Source of the DNA: Pseudomonadota bacterium
Lineage (GTDB): Bacteria; Pseudomonadota; Alphaproteobacteria; UBA828
Assembly (NCBI GenBank): GCA_027624955.1
Contig: JAQBTG010000012.1
Span: forward strand, 1-64,000
Direction: 5' to 3'
Length of the DNA: 64,000 nt
A program made the position numbers and the translations under genes. The notes beneath the pieces were generated by a model, which made no database searches, was not told the origin of the DNA, and was given only the letters and a program-made list of their open reading frames with translations. This document shows positions 19,015 to 27,867 of this stretch, in pieces (position 1 is the first letter of the stretch; the number at the start of each line of letters is the position of its first letter).

Positions 19015-19286
19015 GATTTGGCCCTCCTGTGGCGCGATATTGGTCGCACGCTGCGATCGGGAGTATAGCGCTGGCTGTGAACGAGCGGAACTGCTTCCGC
19101 GCTGGTGGGGTTTCTTGAACAGGCAATTGCGAAGCGTCTGCCAACGAAGGGACTACCGCATACGCCCGGGTATGACCGTGCGAAAATTATCTACACGTCC
19201 GGTAGGTCTCTATCGCCAACTTGCACGTCAAAATTGTATATTCGGAACGACTTCACTAGCCCTGTTGTTTATTGTATTTGTTGGCC

Positions 19287-19685
19287 ATGGCAAATGAACC
19301 AAATCCAATAGACATTCATGTGGGAAAGCGAGTCCGCGCGCGCCGTACTCTGATGGGCCTCAGCCAATCAAAACTCGGAGAAGCGATCAGTACGACGTTC
19401 CAGCAGGTACAGAAATACGAGCGCGGCATGAACCGCATCTCCTCGAGCCGGCTCTACCAAATAGCCGAAGTGCTCGGCGTTCCCATTCCATATTTCTTCG
19501 ACAATTTGCCGGCCGATATTTCCGGGCGCCGGACTCCCGGACTGTCCGATGTGACGCCCGCGCCCTTTGAAGGCGATCCAATGGCCGATCAGGAGACGTT
19601 AAAACTGGTACGCGCCTATTACCGCATCCAGAATCCACTGCTGCGCCAGCGGCTGCGTGAATTGGTGAAGGCTCTCTCCACCTAA
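19287..19685 (+). CDS. Cro/C1-type HTH transcriptional regulator
   Basis: 132 aa from the ATG at 19287 (the frame extends five codons upstream). Residues 10-73 form a helix-turn-helix of the Xre type (VGKRVRARRTLMGLSQSKLGEAI, TFQQVQKYERGMNRISSSRLYQIAEVLGVPIPYFFD). The C-terminal 60 residues are a short acidic then basic tail (LKLVRAYYRIQNPLLRQRLRELVKALS) characteristic of a widespread alphaproteobacterial subfamily with unknown targets. It has its own leader of about 270 bp shared with the divergent DUF899 gene and is followed by a terminator-like hairpin. Confidence 0.87.
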   Translation: MANEPNPIDIHVGKRVRARRTLMGLSQSKLGEAISTTFQQVQKYERGMNRISSSRLYQIAEVLGVPIPYFFDNLPADISGRRTPGLSDVTPAPFEGDPMADQETLKLVRAYYRIQNPLLRQRLRELVKALST

Positions 19686-19689
19686 ACTT

Positions 19690-19727
19690 AAAGCGTTGGT
19701 TACTGAAAATCCGATGTCACGCTTTTT
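19690..19727 (+). terminator. possible terminator after the HTH gene
   Basis: AAAGCGT pairs with ACGCTTT across a 22-base loop, and the right arm runs into a stretch of six T. It begins 4 bases after the regulator's stop codon. The long loop makes it a weak candidate. Confidence 0.4.
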
Positions 19728-19755
19728 TGCGTTTGGTGACGCGCGGGCGGACGCT

Positions 19756-19779
19756 GCTCTAGGACATTGTTCCTAGAGC
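19756..19779 (-). terminator. hairpin overlapping the end of the nickel/cobalt permease-like gene
   Basis: A perfect 9-bp stem, GCTCTAGGA and TCCTAGAGC, with a CATTGT loop. It overlaps the stop codon of the leftward gene ending at 19773 and lies between convergent genes. It probably terminates the leftward transcript, though there is no long U-tract. Confidence 0.5.
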
Positions 19780-20486
19780 CTAATCAGTCCACTTGTGAAA
19801 CCGATGTCGTAGATCAGCCAAATTCCAAAGCCGATCGTGGCGGTGCCGGTCACGGCGTTCAGGGCGTTGTGCGCCCAAGTGAGCGACCCGGCCAATTTCT
19901 GTAACGGCAGCGAGATCGCGACGGAGAGCAGCACCATGCCCAACATCGTGCCGACGGCAAACAGTCCGATATAAAGAAAGGCCGGCCACAGCGAATCGAG
20001 CTGGCCAAGGGTGAGAAGGATAAGCGCCGCCGAGCCGGCCATGCCGTGCATGAGACCGACGACAAAGGCGCGCGAGCGCATCCCGGCGTGGGGATGATCG
20101 TGCTGCGAGCGGCGGTGCGCGCCTTCGCCGGCATGTGAGTGGGCATGAAAATGCGTCACATCGCTGTCATGACGATGGGCGTGAAAATGAATGCGCTCCC
20201 GGATCAGTCGATTGAGGACGTCATAGCCGAGCCACACAAGCATCACGCCGACAGCCAGTTCGAGGTATTGGGCGACCTCTACCGACATAACGCTGTCTAG
20301 TGAAATCACCACGGAGCCCACAGCGAACAACATCAGCGTATGTCCGAGGCCCCAGGCGGCGGCAAGTCTCGCTGCCGCTGATAAGCTCTTGGAACGGGAT
20401 GTCAGGGAAGCGATGGCGGCGACATGATCCGCCTCAATAGCGTGGCGCAGTCCGATCACGAAACCTAGAAGGAGAACAGAACCCAT
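19773..20486 (-). CDS. nickel/cobalt permease-like membrane protein (UreH/NicO-NiCoT type)
   Basis: 237 aa with about six membrane segments. Helix I carries RHAIEADHVAAI, a variant of the HAxDADH metal-selectivity motif of NiCoT/UreH transporters (His15, Asp20, His21 kept; the first acidic residue is Glu). A second GLMHGMAGSAAL motif lies in the second half. A cytosolic-type histidine-rich loop (about residues 99-135, with some 14 His) separates the halves, as in metal exporters or nickel permeases. Direction of transport is not decidable. No urease, hydrogenase or cobalamin genes are nearby, and no B12 riboswitch was found in the 169-bp upstream gap. Confidence 0.78.
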   Translation of the reverse strand: MGSVLLLGFVIGLRHAIEADHVAAIASLTSRSKSLSAAARLAAAWGLGHTLMLFAVGSVVISLDSVMSVEVAQYLELAVGVMLVWLGYDVLNRLIRERIHFHAHRHDSDVTHFHAHSHAGEGAHRRSQHDHPHAGMRSRAFVVGLMHGMAGSAALILLTLGQLDSLWPAFLYIGLFAVGTMLGMVLLSVAISLPLQKLAGSLTWAHNALNAVTGTATIGFGIWLIYDIGFTSGLIRL

Positions 20487-20655
20487 CGGACCGCATCATG
20501 GTGTGCATGATTAAAATCTTATCGAACGGTTGTGCACGCGACGACGGGAGAAATCAATGCCTTCCCGGAAGGCTGGACCAATGCTTTCTCAGAAAGCAGA
20601 GCAAGCCCGTTGCAGGTTCGCGCCGGAAAATTTCGCCCGTCTTTACGTTGCGACT

Positions 20656-21048
20656 TCAGATCGGCGCCACGGCAACTGCGTCAATTTCGACCAGCCAACC
20701 CGGCAGCACCAAGCCCGATACCACAAGAGTGGTTGAGGCGCCGCGATGGTTTTCGCCGAGAAATTTCTTCCGCATTTTCGCCAAAATCGGAACGTATTCC
20801 CGATCCAGGATATAGCTGTTCGTCTTAACGATATCTTGCGGCGTCATACCGGCCTCGGCCAATACGGCACAGATATTTTGCCAGACTAATTCGGCTTGTG
20901 CCGCAATGCCGTCGGGCACAGAGCCATCGGCTGCGATGCCGATCTGCCCCGACACATGCAGGAGCCGCCCTGGCAGCGCCGTTTCGACACCATGCTCATA
21001 GTGACCGAACGGACCGGCGATCTGCTTCGGGTTGTGGAATGTATGCAT
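20656..21048 (-). CDS. RidA family protein (second copy)
   Basis: 130 aa, typical RidA length. ALPGRLLHVSGQIGIAADGSVPDGIAAQAELVWQNICAVLAEAGMTPQDIVKTNSYI is characteristic of the family; the C-terminal strand reads STTLVVSGLVLPGWLVEIDAVAV, lacking the arginine that archetypal RidA uses in its carboxylate-binding site, so this is probably another Rid subfamily. It is the last gene of a four-gene leftward unit (dialkylglycine decarboxylase-like, FrnE-like, MFS, RidA), 37 bp after the transporter, where it could remove imine products of the PLP enzyme (inference). Confidence 0.88.
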   Translation of the reverse strand: MHTFHNPKQIAGPFGHYEHGVETALPGRLLHVSGQIGIAADGSVPDGIAAQAELVWQNICAVLAEAGMTPQDIVKTNSYILDREYVPILAKMRKKFLGENHRGASTTLVVSGLVLPGWLVEIDAVAVAPI

Positions 21049-21085
21049 GTGGCGATTTCCCTACTGTTGATGCCGCGCGGTGTTG

Positions 21086-22303
21086 TTAGACATTTTCGGC
21101 TGTTCGCGTTTGGCGAAGGATGGGGCTGTCGGCGATAGGCCAATGCAGTATCGCTGCCAGCACACCGAGACCCACAGCGACGAGCCATACTTGGTCGTAA
21201 GAGCCCGTTAAGTCGAACATGTAGCCGCCGAGCCAGGCACCCAGGAAGCCGCCAATCTGGTGGCTGAAAAATACTATGCCAAAAAGCGCGCCGAGATAAC
21301 GCGGACCAAAAACCTGCGCCACAAGGCCGCTTGTCAGTGGCACCGTGCCCAACCACAGGAAGCCAATCGCCCCGGCAAAGATCAACACTGAAGTTTGCGT
21401 GACGGGAAAGACGAGAAAGCCGGCGATAATAATTGCCCGCGCCAAATAATAGTAACTGAGCACATGCTTTTGGCGGAATTTTCCGCCGAGCCAACCGGAC
21501 GCGATGGTGCCAAGTATATTAAAAAATCCGATCATCGCGATGGCCGTCGCGGCGAGCATCGGCGGCAAGTTATGATCGGATAGGAAAGGTGGCAAATGTG
21601 TCGCGATAAAAGCGACATGAAATCCGCAGACAAAAAAGCCGCCGCACAACAACCAATAACCTGAATGCCGGGACGCCTCCTTCAAGGCCTCGCGCAGGCT
21701 GTCGGCCGAAACGGTATCGGTTGTGCTCTTCCCTTTGACGCCAAGCGCCAGAGGAATGATCAGGGCGGCGATAACGGCCATGATCAAAAGCGCCGAAGCC
21801 CATCCCAGACTATCAAGCAAAGCGGCGCCGATGGGCGCCATGAATAATTGACCGGAGGATCCGCCGGCGCTTGCAATGCCCAGCGCCATGCTGCGTTTTT
21901 CCGGCGGAAACGCGCGCCCTACGGGGCCGAGAACCACCGCAAACCCCGCCGCGCTGACGCCCAGTCCGACCAGCACGCCGGCGCCACCATGCAGGCCCAA
22001 CGGCCCCGTCGCATTGGCCATCAGCAGCAGGCCGCCGGCATAAAACAAGCCGCCGAGCACTGCGATTCGCCCGGCGCCGTAGCGATCCGCCAACCCACCG
22101 AATATCGGTTGGCTGATACCCCAGACGATCATCTGAATGGCGATGGCGAGCGAAAAAACTTCGCGGGGCAACTGTAGGTCCAGGCTCATCGGCTGGAGGA
22201 ACAGGCCGAACGAATTCCGCATGCCCATTGCGAGCAGAAGAATCAGCGCGCCGCAAACGACCAGCACGTAGGGAGACGGAGAACGGGAGAGAACCTTCAG
22301 CAT
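21086..22303 (-). CDS. MFS transporter
   Basis: 405 aa with about twelve hydrophobic segments. The signature loop between helices 2 and 3 reads GGLADRYGAGRI, and the equivalent in the second half reads GWLGGKFRQKH. It resembles the oxalate/formate-antiporter-like and monocarboxylate-type major facilitators (GIVFFSHQIGGFLGAWLGGYMFD near helix 11). The frame can start at a TTG three codons earlier; the ATG at 22303 is chosen. Position between a FrnE-like protein and RidA suggests it moves the substrate or product of the operon's PLP enzyme; the direction is unknown. Confidence 0.85.
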   Translation of the reverse strand: MLKVLSRSPSPYVLVVCGALILLLAMGMRNSFGLFLQPMSLDLQLPREVFSLAIAIQMIVWGISQPIFGGLADRYGAGRIAVLGGLFYAGGLLLMANATGPLGLHGGAGVLVGLGVSAAGFAVVLGPVGRAFPPEKRSMALGIASAGGSSGQLFMAPIGAALLDSLGWASALLIMAVIAALIIPLALGVKGKSTTDTVSADSLREALKEASRHSGYWLLCGGFFVCGFHVAFIATHLPPFLSDHNLPPMLAATAIAMIGFFNILGTIASGWLGGKFRQKHVLSYYYLARAIIIAGFLVFPVTQTSVLIFAGAIGFLWLGTVPLTSGLVAQVFGPRYLGALFGIVFFSHQIGGFLGAWLGGYMFDLTGSYDQVWLVAVGLGVLAAILHWPIADSPILRQTRTAENV

Positions 22304-22351
22304 CGGATGCAAGTCTCAGCCGTCGCCGGGTCGAACGATGGGCGCATTAAC

Positions 22352-22966
22352 TTACTCAGCCACCGCAGCCAATTGTTCACGAAAAACTGATACCAAAGAG
22401 TCTTTCGGAACTAGGCCGGGAATGCCGAGGCGGTTGTCGATCACAAAGGTTGGCACCGAATTTATTTGCAGTCTGTCACGGCCGAGACTTAGTTGTTGTT
22501 CGCATTCCTGGCTGTGCAAGCGGTTGTCCAGCGCGACACGGAAGATCTCCCTGTCCAAGCCAATTTCCGCCGCGCAATCGCTCAGCACGTCGACGTTTCC
22601 GATATCCAGTTCGTCTTGAAAAAAGGCAGTGAACATACGGTGATTATAAGCAGCGGCTTTGCCTTGATCGCGCGCCTCGAGCGCGCCTTCGAAGGCAAGC
22701 CGCGTGTAGGGCTGGGGTGACACGCGCGGCAGCACGATACGGACGCCCATGCGCTCTGCCATAGGGTAAATCGATTGACGCCAGCCGCTTTGCAGGTAAT
22801 CGCCCTCGGGTTCCAACGTCGGCGTGGGATAGGGGCGCAATTCAAATGGCATCCACTCGACTTCGACTGCGCCCTCAAGCTCCGCCACGGCTTCATTGAG
22901 CGGGCCTTCCGCAAGGAAGCAATACGGGCAGACGTAATCGGAAAAAACTTGGACCTTGAGTGGCAT
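22352..22966 (-). CDS. DsbA family oxidoreductase (FrnE-like)
   Basis: 204 aa. The thioredoxin-fold N terminus VQVFSDYVCPYCFL holds an intact CPYC active site (Cys13, Cys16), and a cis-proline segment INSVPTFVID lies near the C terminus; the inserted helical domain (about 45-145) is that of FrnE-type proteins. There is no signal peptide, so it acts in the cytoplasm, probably in thiol redox chemistry or as an isomerase. The ATG lies one base after the stop of the upstream PLP-enzyme gene (TGAAATG), implying translational coupling. Confidence 0.87.
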   Translation of the reverse strand: MPLKVQVFSDYVCPYCFLAEGPLNEAVAELEGAVEVEWMPFELRPYPTPTLEPEGDYLQSGWRQSIYPMAERMGVRIVLPRVSPQPYTRLAFEGALEARDQGKAAAYNHRMFTAFFQDELDIGNVDVLSDCAAEIGLDREIFRVALDNRLHSQECEQQLSLGRDRLQINSVPTFVIDNRLGIPGLVPKDSLVSVFREQLAAVAE

Positions 22967-22967
22967 T

Positions 22968-24272
22968 TCAAACGACCTGTCTCATGGCGCTTTCAAGGAT
23001 ATCGGTTGCTTGGTCAATCTGGCTTTCGCTTGTCGTCACAGGCGGCACGAAGCGCACGACGTTGCCATGGGCGCCGCGCACCGAAAATAGTAGGCCCTGC
23101 TGGATACAGAGGCGGAAAATTTCGTTGGCTTCGTCAGCCGCCGGCTCCTTTGTGGCGCGGTCGCGGACAAGCTCAATACCTTGGAGGCAGCCGCGCCCGC
23201 GTACGTCGCCGATCAACTCATAACGTTGTTGCAAATCGCGCATGCGTGCCTGCCAATAGGTGCCGATGGCTGCGGCTCGGGCAGCGACATCTTCTTCGAG
23301 GATAACTTCAAGGCTGGCCAAGCCGGCCGTGCAGCCAATCGGGTCAGAGGAGTGGGAATGGCCGAACGAGAGGCCACCTGCCAGCGCCTTTTGCTCTATT
23401 TCGTCGGTGGTCACCATGGCGCTGATTGCCAGCCCGCCACCAAAATGCTTCGAGAGAGTAATGATATCAGGCATGACGCCGCATTGCTGATAAGCGTACA
23501 TATCTCCGAGTTTGCCCAGGCCAGTTTGCGCTTCATCAAATATCAACAACGCGCCACGCGCTTCAAGGCGCTCCTTCAGGGCGCGCAAATATCCGCTCGG
23601 CAGCTCAATAACCCCGCCTGCGCTCACCACCGGCTCGACGATGATGGCGGCCAGGTTGCCAGCGCATTGCCGGTCGAGAGTGTCGAACGAAATATCAAGC
23701 AGCGGGACCCACCAATCCTCCCGCTCGCTTTCGAACGGCGAACGGTAGGCATAAGGTGTGGGAATGGCATATAGATCGGGTATCGTCGGTCCATGGTTGG
23801 GCGCGGCCGCGATGTAGCTCATGGCGCGCGACACATCGGTGTAGCCATGAAAGCTGAGATGCAGTGCGGCGATTGCGCTCTTCCCGGTAGCCCGGCGCGC
23901 AAACAGGATTGCGGCTTCGTTAGAATCGGCGCCAGATTGAATGAATAACGAGCGCCTGAGCGGCGCATCTAGTGTTTCCGCAAGTTTTTTGGCCAGCCGC
24001 ACCTGCGGTTCATTGTAATAGACTGAAGACGCGTGGGTCAGTTGTGTGAGTCCTTGCTGCACAGCCTCGGTCACACGCGAATTGTTGTGCCCAAGCCAGG
24101 AGCACATTTGACCGGAATTGAAGTCGAGATAGGACTTCCCATCTCGGTCCCAAACCTGACTGTCTTGGGCGCGCACAAAAACCGGCCCGTCCGCCGCTGC
24201 GACGACGTCCGATAACAGAGAACTACGGATCAAATAGTCTTCGCCGGTCTGGCGTAGTTGTTCGCTGTCCAT
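22968..24272 (-). CDS. class III PLP enzyme, 2,2-dialkylglycine decarboxylase-like
   Basis: 434 aa. Fold-type I, class III aminotransferase: DEAQTGLGKLGDMYAYQQCGVMPDIITLSKHFGGGL with the PLP aspartate (about 246) and Schiff-base lysine (275). The segments YLDFNSGQMCSWLGH (with Gln55 where dialkylglycine decarboxylase has its key Gln52), EPVVSAGGVIELPSGYL and IGDVRGRGCLQGIELVRDR resemble dialkylglycine decarboxylase more than ornithine or GABA aminotransferases. That enzyme decarboxylates 2-aminoisobutyrate or isovaline with transamination to pyruvate. Substrate is inferred only. It heads a four-gene operon with a FrnE-like protein, a transporter and RidA. Confidence 0.75.
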   Translation of the reverse strand: MDSEQLRQTGEDYLIRSSLLSDVVAAADGPVFVRAQDSQVWDRDGKSYLDFNSGQMCSWLGHNNSRVTEAVQQGLTQLTHASSVYYNEPQVRLAKKLAETLDAPLRRSLFIQSGADSNEAAILFARRATGKSAIAALHLSFHGYTDVSRAMSYIAAAPNHGPTIPDLYAIPTPYAYRSPFESEREDWWVPLLDISFDTLDRQCAGNLAAIIVEPVVSAGGVIELPSGYLRALKERLEARGALLIFDEAQTGLGKLGDMYAYQQCGVMPDIITLSKHFGGGLAISAMVTTDEIEQKALAGGLSFGHSHSSDPIGCTAGLASLEVILEEDVAARAAAIGTYWQARMRDLQQRYELIGDVRGRGCLQGIELVRDRATKEPAADEANEIFRLCIQQGLLFSVRGAHGNVVRFVPPVTTSESQIDQATDILESAMRQVV

Positions 24273-24345
24273 GATGCGTTACTCCCTACGCGCTGCTCCC
24301 ACCCAGTGTAGGGGACCGCGCCGGAGCCTGCCTGTCAATTTTAGT

Positions 24346-25437
24346 TTATTGCAGAACCCAGGACGCGTTGTAAGAGAGCTTTGCGGCGCCCGGCACCATT
24401 TCCGCGGATGAACCGAGCGCGCAGCGACCTGCATCCAAATTGTCGTACCAAGTCTGGAAGTCGAGGAGCTGTGCCGGATTCATAACGCACGCAGATTGAT
24501 TGAAGGGATGGCCGAGGTGGAGGAGAAGATGGCCGATTTCATGTGCCAAATAGGCGCCGGCCAGTCGCGCGGCATGCTCCTCATCGTAGCGCGCACCGCC
24601 GCGTAACTGGACAATCGGAACATAATCATTGGTAAACGGAAATGTGCTGAGGAAGGCGTATGTGTGAAAAGGGCCGTCCCGGCTGTAGCTGGTCGTGCCG
24701 ACTGTGATTCCGCCGCGCAGCGCGGAATGCACATCCATGCCGTAATATTCGGCACTCGCCACCAATTGGTTGGTGATGACGATATCGTAGGGCAGGGCGC
24801 CATGCGCCAGCGTATCCCAATATGTCCACTCGTTATAGACCGAATCGTTTATCACGGCTTGCCGATCAATCGCCGGCAAGATGCGCCAGACATTGAGCCG
24901 ACTCAGCAGCGTTTCGGTCAATGCTTCGGCAAAACCCTCGGCGGTCAAGCTTCGCGGTGCCTTAGCCAAATGGGGCGCGGCAAAGGCAAATATTTCTTCT
25001 AATTGGCTATCGTTGATTTGCAGTCTTTCAAGCAGATCCGCCACAAGTTGCTCGCGTTTTCCACCGTCGCCTTTGAAATCAAATATCCATTCCAGAACGT
25101 CATCGTCAGCGAAGTTCGGGCGCAGGGCGAACAGTTCTGAAATGCTAATTTTTTTCGGTTGGTCGAACATTAATTCAATTCCGAAATGATCCAGCGTAAC
25201 CTGCCGCGCTGCAGCGAGAAGAATATCGAGCTGTGTATCTGACATGTTCGAAAAGCGAGGATTGTTGGCGTAAACCACTCGAAGCGCAGCTTTGTTCCCG
25301 ACTATTTGTGGGCGTGGTACGGGATACCAAATCTCTTCGGCGCGACTGGCATTTGCCGCGATGAGCCATGACGATGCCGAAATCGCGGCCAAAAACGTCA
25401 GCCCCGCAAATAATGCAATTGATCGAAAATTTACCAT
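24346..25437 (-). CDS. exported protein with HEXXH zinc-protease motif
   Basis: 363 aa from the ATG at 25437 (an upstream ATG at 25485 would add 16 residues). The N terminus is a signal peptide or membrane anchor (MVNFRSIALFAGLTFLAAIS...). Near the C terminus HEIGHLLLHLGHPFNQSACVMNP gives HEXXH at 299-303, further histidines at 307 and 310, and a downstream C-V-M-N-P that resembles a metzincin Met-turn, though the spacing is one residue longer than HEXXHXXGXXH. The middle (about 40-280) is unrecognised and includes a helical part and a GGARYDEEHAARLAGAYLAHE run-up. A periplasmic metallopeptidase is likely; the family is unknown to me. Divergent from parE. Confidence 0.65.
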   Translation of the reverse strand: MVNFRSIALFAGLTFLAAISASSWLIAANASRAEEIWYPVPRPQIVGNKAALRVVYANNPRFSNMSDTQLDILLAAARQVTLDHFGIELMFDQPKKISISELFALRPNFADDDVLEWIFDFKGDGGKREQLVADLLERLQINDSQLEEIFAFAAPHLAKAPRSLTAEGFAEALTETLLSRLNVWRILPAIDRQAVINDSVYNEWTYWDTLAHGALPYDIVITNQLVASAEYYGMDVHSALRGGITVGTTSYSRDGPFHTYAFLSTFPFTNDYVPIVQLRGGARYDEEHAARLAGAYLAHEIGHLLLHLGHPFNQSACVMNPAQLLDFQTWYDNLDAGRCALGSSAEMVPGAAKLSYNASWVLQ

Positions 25438-25509
25438 TTGGGCACTATATCTCGTTGTCAAATGAGCCACGCATACCCTATACATGAATAGGTTTGTAAG
25501 GGTGCGCGC

Positions 25510-27597
25510 ATGGCCAAGGCATTGGATCTATTTGATTACGCGACAAGCGAGGCGACGGATATGACCGTCGATACAAAAGACAAATCTTCCAAAAATGGCG
25601 AACAACCGTCTCCACGCCGGTCGCGCAAGCAGCCCAAGATAACGGTCTCCAAGGACAATGTAAACGGCGATTACACTGCCAACGATATTGAAGTTCTCGA
25701 AGGTTTGGAACCGGTGCGCCGGCGCCCGGGCATGTATGTCGGTGGTACGGACTTGCACGCGCTGCATCACTTGCTCGCGGAAGTGCTTGATAATTCCATG
25801 GATGAGGCGATCGCCGGTCACGCCACATGGATCGAATTGGCGCTGAATGCGGATGGCACGGCCTGCGTAAGTGACAACGGCCGGGGCATCCCGGTGGACC
25901 CGCATCCGAAATTCAAAAATAAGTCGGCTCTGGAAGTCATTTTGACGACGCTGCATTCGGGCGGGAAGTTCGGCGGCAAGGTATATGCGACCTCCGGCGG
26001 GTTGCATGGCGTCGGCCTGTCGGTCGTGAATGCCCTCTCAGATGACCTCATCGTTGAGGTGGCGCGCGACAAAAATCTCTGGCGCCAAACCTATTCACGG
26101 GGGGTAGCGAAGGACAAGCTGACGCATAAAGGAGAGGTCAGCAACCGCCGCGGAACATCGATCACCTTCCATCCGGACCCAGAGATATTCGGCAGCGATA
26201 TCGGATTTCGGCCGGCCACGGTTTATCGCATGGCGCGCGGCAAAGCCTATTTGTTCCGTGGCGTAGAAATTCGCTGGTCCTGTGCGCCAGAATTGCGTGA
26301 GCCTAAATCCGATGTACCAGAAAAAGACGTTCTGCATTTTCCACATGGCTTGAGCGATTTTCTGGCTGCGGAACTCGGTAAACGAACGACCGCAACTCAG
26401 CGGCCATTTTTTGGCGAAGCCAAACTCAACGGCGATTCCGGGCGGGTCGAATGGGCGATTGCGTGGCCTGAGGACGAAGACGGATTTTTTTCTTCACATT
26501 GCAACACAGTCGCTACTCCCGGTGGTGGCACGCATGAGGCCGGCCTGCGCTCGGGCTTGCTGCGCGGGCTGAAGGCTTACGGCGAATTGACAGCAAATCG
26601 ACGCGCCCAACAATTGAGTGCTGAGGATGTGACGGGCGCGGCCTGCATCGTGCTTTCAGTATTTTTGAAAGACCCACAATTTCAGGGGCAAACCAAAGAC
26701 AAACTGACAAACGCGGAGGCCAGCCGCTTAGTTGAAGTAGCCATGCGTGATCATTTTGACCACTGGTTGTCGGCTGATCCGGCCGCGGCCAATTTGCTTT
26801 TGGCATATGCGTTGGAGCGGGCGGAAGAGCGCTTGCGCCGGCGAAAGGAAAAGGAGGTCAAACGCAAAACGGCAACACGTAAGGCGAGGCTTCCGGGAAA
26901 ACTTGCCGATTGCAGCGACAAAACGGCAGAGGGGACGGAAATATTTCTTGTTGAGGGCGATTCCGCCGGAGGTTCTGCCAAACAAGCGCGCGATCGGAAA
27001 ACCCAAGCAATCCTGCCGTTGCGCGGTAAGATCCTCAATGTTGCCAGCGCCAGTAGCGACAAACTGAACGCCAATCAGGAATTGAACGATATCGTCCAGG
27101 CGCTTGGCTGTGGCACACGCGCGCGATACGACGAAAAAGCATTGCGCTATGAACGCGTCGTCATCATGACCGATGCCGATGTCGATGGCGCGCATATCGC
27201 CTCACTCTTGATGACCTATTTTTATCGTGAAATGCACGAACTGATCACCAACGGACATCTTTTCCTCGCGCAGCCACCGCTCTATCGCCTGTCTCAAGGC
27301 AACAAGACGGCTTACGCCCGCGACGACCAACACCGGGATGAATTGTTGCAGGATGAATTCAGTGGACGCGGGAAGGTCGAGATCAGCCGCTTCAAGGGAT
27401 TGGGTGAGATGCCAGCGGCGCAGCTTCGTGAAACCACAATGGACCGCACACGGCGAACTTTGTTGAAGGTGTCTATTCCGAACGGCGAGGAAAAGAACAC
27501 CGCGCGCCGCGTCGAGGAACTGATGGGACGAAAACCCGAGACCCGTTTTGCATTTATCCGCGAACATGCAGGTTTTGTTTCCGACCTCGATATTTGA
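25510..27597 (+). CDS. parE: DNA topoisomerase IV subunit B
   Basis: 695 aa. The GHKL ATPase motifs EVLDNSMDEAIAG, DNGRGIPVD and GGLHGVGLSVVNAL, the entry YTANDIEVLEGLEPVRRRPGMYVGGTD, and the Toprim elements LVEGDSAGGSAKQARDR and DADVDGAHIASLL are intact. YTANDIEVLEGLEPVR and the 695-aa length favour ParE over GyrB, which is longer in this class. It decatenates chromosomes with ParC, not in the window. The first 55 residues form a charged, probably disordered leader; an internal ATG at 25561 could be an alternative start. Confidence 0.93.
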   Translation: MAKALDLFDYATSEATDMTVDTKDKSSKNGEQPSPRRSRKQPKITVSKDNVNGDYTANDIEVLEGLEPVRRRPGMYVGGTDLHALHHLLAEVLDNSMDEAIAGHATWIELALNADGTACVSDNGRGIPVDPHPKFKNKSALEVILTTLHSGGKFGGKVYATSGGLHGVGLSVVNALSDDLIVEVARDKNLWRQTYSRGVAKDKLTHKGEVSNRRGTSITFHPDPEIFGSDIGFRPATVYRMARGKAYLFRGVEIRWSCAPELREPKSDVPEKDVLHFPHGLSDFLAAELGKRTTATQRPFFGEAKLNGDSGRVEWAIAWPEDEDGFFSSHCNTVATPGGGTHEAGLRSGLLRGLKAYGELTANRRAQQLSAEDVTGAACIVLSVFLKDPQFQGQTKDKLTNAEASRLVEVAMRDHFDHWLSADPAAANLLLAYALERAEERLRRRKEKEVKRKTATRKARLPGKLADCSDKTAEGTEIFLVEGDSAGGSAKQARDRKTQAILPLRGKILNVASASSDKLNANQELNDIVQALGCGTRARYDEKALRYERVVIMTDADVDGAHIASLLMTYFYREMHELITNGHLFLAQPPLYRLSQGNKTAYARDDQHRDELLQDEFSGRGKVEISRFKGLGEMPAAQLRETTMDRTRRTLLKVSIPNGEEKNTARRVEELMGRKPETRFAFIREHAGFVSDLDI

Positions 27598-27867
27598 CCC
27601 GGCGACCAATGCTATCTTCATTGGCAAGGTGATAAAGCGAGAACGGGTTGGCTTTTAAGGGTGATATGCGGTAATGCTTGCCGCCCCGCATTTTGGCTGG
27701 GCCTTGCAAGTGAGTTCAAAGACGCTGCGAACGAAATCCAATGCTTTTTCAAGCATTCTCCCAAATAATCGATCCGAATATTTGTCGGTCTATTGCATTG
27801 CAAGGCAAGGCAAGGCGGGTAAATTGCGCTTAATTTTAGGCCGAGACGGTCGGAGCGTTGAGCAACG

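Noticed and set aside
20487-20655. cobalamin riboswitch ahead of the nickel/cobalt permease-like gene
   Set aside because: No B12-box-like core or conserved stem pattern could be found in the 169-bp gap.
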